The translations under genes were made by a program, and so were the position numbers. A stretch of DNA of 64,000 bases from Halomicrobium zhouii (lineage in GTDB: Archaea; Halobacteriota; Halobacteria; Halobacteriales; Haloarculaceae), in assembly GCF_900114435.1 (NCBI RefSeq), contig NZ_FOZK01000002.1, forward strand, positions 1,116,001-1,180,000. Reading direction: 5' to 3'. Shown one piece after another: positions 60,816 through 64,000 of this stretch. Every line of letters starts with the position of its first letter. Positions within the stretch are counted from its first letter, which is position 1. Below the pieces are notes generated by a model. That model was not told where the DNA came from. It saw only the letters and a list, made by a program, of their open reading frames with translations, and did no database searches.

Positions 60816-62084
60816 TCACCGCTCCAGTTCTTCGACGGCAGCCTCGGCAGCCACCCGTCCGCTCTCCAGCGCTCCCTGAATCGACGACCACCTGGTGTAG
60901 TCGCCGGCGAGGAACACCGGCCCGTCCGGGTCGTCGACGGTGGGCAGGCCGGCGCGGAACCCCGGGGGCTGGGCGAACTGGGCGAACGGGACGCGGTCGG
61001 TCGCGACCAGCTCCAGGTCCGCGAGGTTGGCCTCGGGGTACCACGACGCCATCGTCTCTCTGACCGACTCGAACAGCGTCTCGTCGCTCTCCTCGCGGTC
61101 TCCGAGGAACGTCGCGCTGTACAGCGTCGCGTCGCTCGGCGCGTACTCGGGCGCAACGGCCGACATCGGGGCCACCTGATTCGGGCCGGACTCCCCGGCG
61201 TTGAGAATCAGGCGCTTGCCCGTCGGGAGGCCGGTCCGGGACTGGCGCGCGACGGAGAGTGTGACGCAGCTCCGGGCCTCGGTCGGAATCGACCCGAGAC
61301 CGGTGAGATCACGTGCAGCTGGCGGGTCCGCCGCCACGACGACGGCGTCGGCGACGACGGTCTCCCCGTCGACCGTGAGGACGGCCTCCGTCGAACTGGG
61401 ATCGACCGACGACACCGCGGTCCCCGTCTCTATGGTCGCCCCTGCCATCTCCGCGCGCTTGGCTAGCTGGTCGGGAATCGCGCCCATGCCCGCGGCCGGC
61501 ACGCCGATGCGCCCCTCCGAGAGCATCTTGAACGTGTACTCGAACACCATGCTGTCGGTCTCCAGGTCCCGGTCCAGCGTGATACCGCCGTAGAACGGCG
61601 CCGCGAAGTTCTCGACGAACTGCTTCGAGAACCCCACCCTTTCGAGGTACGCCCGGGTGCTCGTCCCGCCGCGGTCCAGGATAGCCTCGGGCGACCGACC
61701 GGCGAGTTCGCGCTGGAGCGTGAACAGCCGGAGCTTGTCGCCGAACGTGACGTCCCCGTTGAACAGCGTCTGCAGCGCGTTCGTCGGCGCGCGTCGCGGG
61801 TCGACGAGCACCGACCGCTCCCCGGGCCGGGCGATGGTCGCGCCCGGCGTGAAGTATCGCAGGTCGAGCGCGTCCAGATCCAGCTCCCGCTGGACGGCGG
61901 GATAGGCCGAGAACAGCACCTGGAACCCGCGGTCGTGCGTGTAGCCGTCCACCCGGTGGGACCGGACCCGGCCGCCGACCCGCGACTCTCGTTCGAACAC
62001 CGTCACGTCCGCGCCCGACTCGGCGAGCCGGCGGGCCGCGACGAGTCCCGCGAGTCCGCCACCGACCACGACGACGTCGCTCAT
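60816..62084 (-). CDS. FAD-dependent amine-oxidase-type oxidoreductase
   Basis: A 422-residue flavoprotein. The FAD motif [17 protein letters not shown] with the acidic end [14 protein letters not shown] is at the N-terminus. [27 protein letters not shown], and the C-terminal FAD contact [20 protein letters not shown] match the protoporphyrinogen oxidase/phytoene desaturase-like branch. The substrate is not decided. The start at 62084 begins the FAD strand; the upstream open frame is noise. Confidence 0.9.
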   Translation of the reverse strand: MSDVVVVGGGLAGLVAARRLAESGADVTVFERESRVGGRVRSHRVDGYTHDRGFQVLFSAYPAVQRELDLDALDLRYFTPGATIARPGERSVLVDPRRAPTNALQTLFNGDVTFGDKLRLFTLQRELAGRSPEAILDRGGTSTRAYLERVGFSKQFVENFAAPFYGGITLDRDLETDSMVFEYTFKMLSEGRIGVPAAGMGAIPDQLAKRAEMAGATIETGTAVSSVDPSSTEAVLTVDGETVVADAVVVAADPPAARDLTGLGSIPTEARSCVTLSVARQSRTGLPTGKRLILNAGESGPNQVAPMSAVAPEYAPSDATLYSATFLGDREESDETLFESVRETMASWYPEANLADLELVATDRVPFAQFAQPPGFRAGLPTVDDPDGPVFLAGDYTRWSSIQGALESGRVAAEAAVEELER

Positions 62085-62218
62085 ACCGGTCGGTTCGACC
62101 GTCTCCCGGAAAACCACACCGCCCCACTGGTCCGGTGTGGGGCGATGCGACGGGCGCGGCCAGCGCCCCGTCCGGCCGACATCGCACAGCACAAGGCACA
62201 CGGCCGTGGACTCCCTGC

Positions 62219-63406
62219 ATGGACGACCCAGCTGATCACTCGCTCCACTGCCTCGACTGTGGCGCCACGTTCGATCCGTCCGGGGCGGTCTACCGGTGCC
62301 CCGACTGCGACGGCCTGCTGGAGGTGGCCACGGACGACGAAGGACTCGGAGACGTCGACGCGGCGACGGTGCGGGGCCGCGACGACGACGGCCTCCACCG
62401 GTACGCCGAGTTCCTGCCGTTCACTCGCGACACCGCCGTCAGCATCGACGAGGGAGCGACCCCGAGCGTGTCGTGTCCCGACCTGGCCGACGATCTGGGC
62501 GTCGGAGCGCTACTGATCAAGGACGAAGGGCGGAATCCAACGGGCACAGTGGCCGACCGCGGCCTCTCGCTGGCCGTCACGGCCGCCGTTCGGCAGGGCG
62601 CCGCCGACGTCGCACTGCCGACGACCGGCAACGGCGGGCAGTCGGCCGCGGCATACGCCGGCCGCGCCGGCATCGACTCGCACTCGTTCGTCCCGACGCG
62701 CTGTCCGTTCGTCAACAAGGCGATGGTCAACGTCCACGGTGGCGACATGACGGTTGTCGAGGGACGCTACGCCGACGCGCTCGGCGCGTACGAGGACGCT
62801 GTGGCTGACGCCGAGGAGTGGACGCCCGTCGGCCCAGCGTCGCCGTATCGTCGGGCGGGCGCCAAGACCGTCTACTTCGAATTCGCCGAGGCGCTCGGCT
62901 GGGAAGCGCCCGACGCCGTCGTCGTGCCGGTCGGTCACGGGAACGTCATCGCGGGCATTCACGAAGCCGTCGACGACCTCGACGCAGCGGGTCTGGTCGA
63001 GGACGCCCCGCGCCTCTACGCCGTCCAGCCCGAGGGCTGTCCGCCGGTGTACGACCGCTGGGCCGAACAGGGGCAACTGGACTCGGTCGAGACGCCCGAC
63101 ACCATCGTCGGCCCCCTGGAGGTCGGCGACCCGGCCGCCGGGGCCCTGGCCGTCGACGCGGTCGACCGGACCGGCGGCCGGGCCGTGGTCGTCGACGACG
63201 ACGCCATCCTGGAGGCCGGCGCCGACGCGGCGAGCGAGACCGGCGTCGAAGTCGGCGCGACCGGGGGCGTCGCCGTCGCCGGCGCCCGTGCGCTCGCGGC
63301 CGACGGCCACCTGGAGTCCGACGATACCGTCGCGCTCGTCAATCCGATCGCCGGGAGCAAGGAGGCCGACCTGCTGCGGAGCTACCTGATGAGCCAGGGG
63401 ATGTAG
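62219..63406 (+). CDS. Threonine-synthase-like fold-type II protein lacking the PLP lysine
   Basis: A 395-residue protein. An N-terminal zinc ribbon (C11, C14, C27, C30) precedes a PLP fold-type II domain. The conserved NPTGSFKDRG motif of threonine synthase reads [10 protein letters not shown], so the lysine that binds PLP is alanine (A112). The phosphate loop [17 protein letters not shown] is largely kept, and [17 protein letters not shown] and [10 protein letters not shown] are intact. It may have lost PLP chemistry and act as a binding or regulatory protein, or use another lysine. Divergent from the FAD oxidoreductase gene. Confidence 0.85.
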   Translation: MDDPADHSLHCLDCGATFDPSGAVYRCPDCDGLLEVATDDEGLGDVDAATVRGRDDDGLHRYAEFLPFTRDTAVSIDEGATPSVSCPDLADDLGVGALLIKDEGRNPTGTVADRGLSLAVTAAVRQGAADVALPTTGNGGQSAAAYAGRAGIDSHSFVPTRCPFVNKAMVNVHGGDMTVVEGRYADALGAYEDAVADAEEWTPVGPASPYRRAGAKTVYFEFAEALGWEAPDAVVVPVGHGNVIAGIHEAVDDLDAAGLVEDAPRLYAVQPEGCPPVYDRWAEQGQLDSVETPDTIVGPLEVGDPAAGALAVDAVDRTGGRAVVVDDDAILEAGADAASETGVEVGATGGVAVAGARALAADGHLESDDTVALVNPIAGSKEADLLRSYLMSQGM

Positions 63407-63442
63407 GAACGTGATGGACCAGTGGAACGGCGCGTCACCGGG

Positions 63443-64000
63443 TCAGTCGGCGGCGTGTCGCTTGGCCGTCGTGTAGGCCTCGCGGACTCGTTTGAAGGCG
63501 TCCTCGTCGCCGCCGCGGTCGGGGTGGACCTCCTTGACGCGGCGTCGGTAGGCTCGCTTGACCTCTTCTAGCGTCGCGCCTGCTGGGAGGCCGAGTTCGC
63601 GGAACGCCGCCGTCGCGGGGTGGACCTGGTCCCGTTCGACCTGCGTCCCGAACTCGACTTCCGGCGTCTCGAAGGGCAGACGCGCGCCGAGCTGGACGCC
63701 GGGCATCTCGTGTTCGACGAGCACCGGCGTCGTCGGCGACCGCTCGATGCGGTAGAACGCGCGCGCGTCGAAGGTGATGGCGACGTCGCGTTCCGGCAGG
63801 TAGAAGGCGACGTGCTGACCCTCGACGAAGTGGTCCTCCGCGTAGGACTCGTCGATGGCCTGGAGGTACGCCCGTAGCTCGTCGCGGCGCCGTCCCTCCC
63901 CGTCGCCCCGGCCGTCGCTCGTCGCCGTCGGCGTCGGGTATAGCCGGTTCGCGACGAGGAAGAGGCCGGCGACGACGACGCTGCCGAGTACGCCCAGCAG
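63443..64000 (-). CDS. Membrane-anchored J-domain (DnaJ-like) protein, 5' end outside window
   Basis: 186 codons are seen, open to the window edge. A membrane helix (LLGVLGSVVVAGLFLVANRL) is followed by a soluble region (DELRAYLQAIDESYAEDHFV, VAFYLPERDVAITFDARAFY). The C-terminal J domain has ELGLPAGATLEEVKRAYRRR and the invariant HPD in VKEVHPDRGGDEDAF. J domains stimulate DnaK; here at the end rather than the start of the protein, and tethered to the membrane. The true start lies past 64000. Confidence 0.85.
   Translation of the reverse strand: MLGVLGSVVVAGLFLVANRLYPTPTATSDGRGDGEGRRRDELRAYLQAIDESYAEDHFVEGQHVAFYLPERDVAITFDARAFYRIERSPTTPVLVEHEMPGVQLGARLPFETPEVEFGTQVERDQVHPATAAFRELGLPAGATLEEVKRAYRRRVKEVHPDRGGDEDAFKRVREAYTTAKRHAAD

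Overview
The window is chromosomal DNA of a halophilic archaeon (class Halobacteria; a Haloarculaceae-like genus is my inference, not proven). The signs are very high GC with strong GC3 bias, acidic proteins, near-leaderless genes with a TATA-like box about 27-33 nt upstream of the start, archaeal ether-lipid enzymes (GGGP synthase, geranylgeranyl reductase, a UbiA prenyltransferase) and the archaeal CoA route (pantoate kinase plus phosphopantothenate synthetase). About 60 genes are packed on both strands. No rRNA, tRNA or CRISPR array was seen.

Layout. 0-4.3 kb: a cut TAT lipoprotein, a membrane protein, topA and a Rossmann/TrkA-N channel-like protein. 4.3-8.2 kb is an accessory patch. It holds two copies of a roughly 405-bp multi-hairpin repeat, a Rieske protein, three remnants of the 3' end of a restriction-modification-like gene, a DUF433/DUF5615 toxin-antitoxin pair with a frameshifted toxin, and GGGP synthase. 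8.2-15.2 kb: an APC permease-USP fusion, an Lrp regulator, aspS, a GIDE-like membrane protein and a PIN toxin-antitoxin pair. 15.2-19.6 kb: pantoate kinase, phosphopantothenate synthetase, and a double-AAA ATPase with an unrecognised N-terminal domain. 19.9-29 kb: thi4, BFN nuclease, Get3/ArsA ATPase, DJ-1, glycerate kinase-SDR operon, endonuclease V and an AN1-rhomboid. 29-37.4 kb: polX, a Mut7-C RNase, a LolA-like protein divergent from a MacB-type ABC exporter, and a DUF5787 protein with Cas4-like features. 37.4-39 kb: a TnpB-only IS605-type element splitting a DUF4013 gene. 39-45 kb: Nudix, an S10 paralogue with a stop-codon minisatellite behind it, M20 hydrolase, a 42-aa zinc microprotein, geranylgeranyl reductase and ferredoxin. 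45-54 kb: a PAPS-reductase-like protein, paired PH-domain proteins, then a VWA / Ser-Thr kinase-FHA / PP2C / zinc-ribbon-FHA / zinc-ribbon membrane protein cluster. 54-64 kb: UbiA, an aminotransferase, a seven-bladed FG-GAP surface protein with a (TETD)n stalk, a phosphoesterase, an FAD oxidoreductase, a threonine-synthase-like protein without the PLP lysine, and a cut J-domain protein.

The two most interesting signals are: (1) the structured repeat family at about 4.46, 7.65, 22.3 and 29.0 kb, in which two full copies keep the same stems through compensatory base changes; and (2) the VWA-kinase-PP2C-FHA cluster at 47.5-53.6 kb, which resembles the bacterial TerY-P triad and appears to be a phospho-signalling system with its own promoter.
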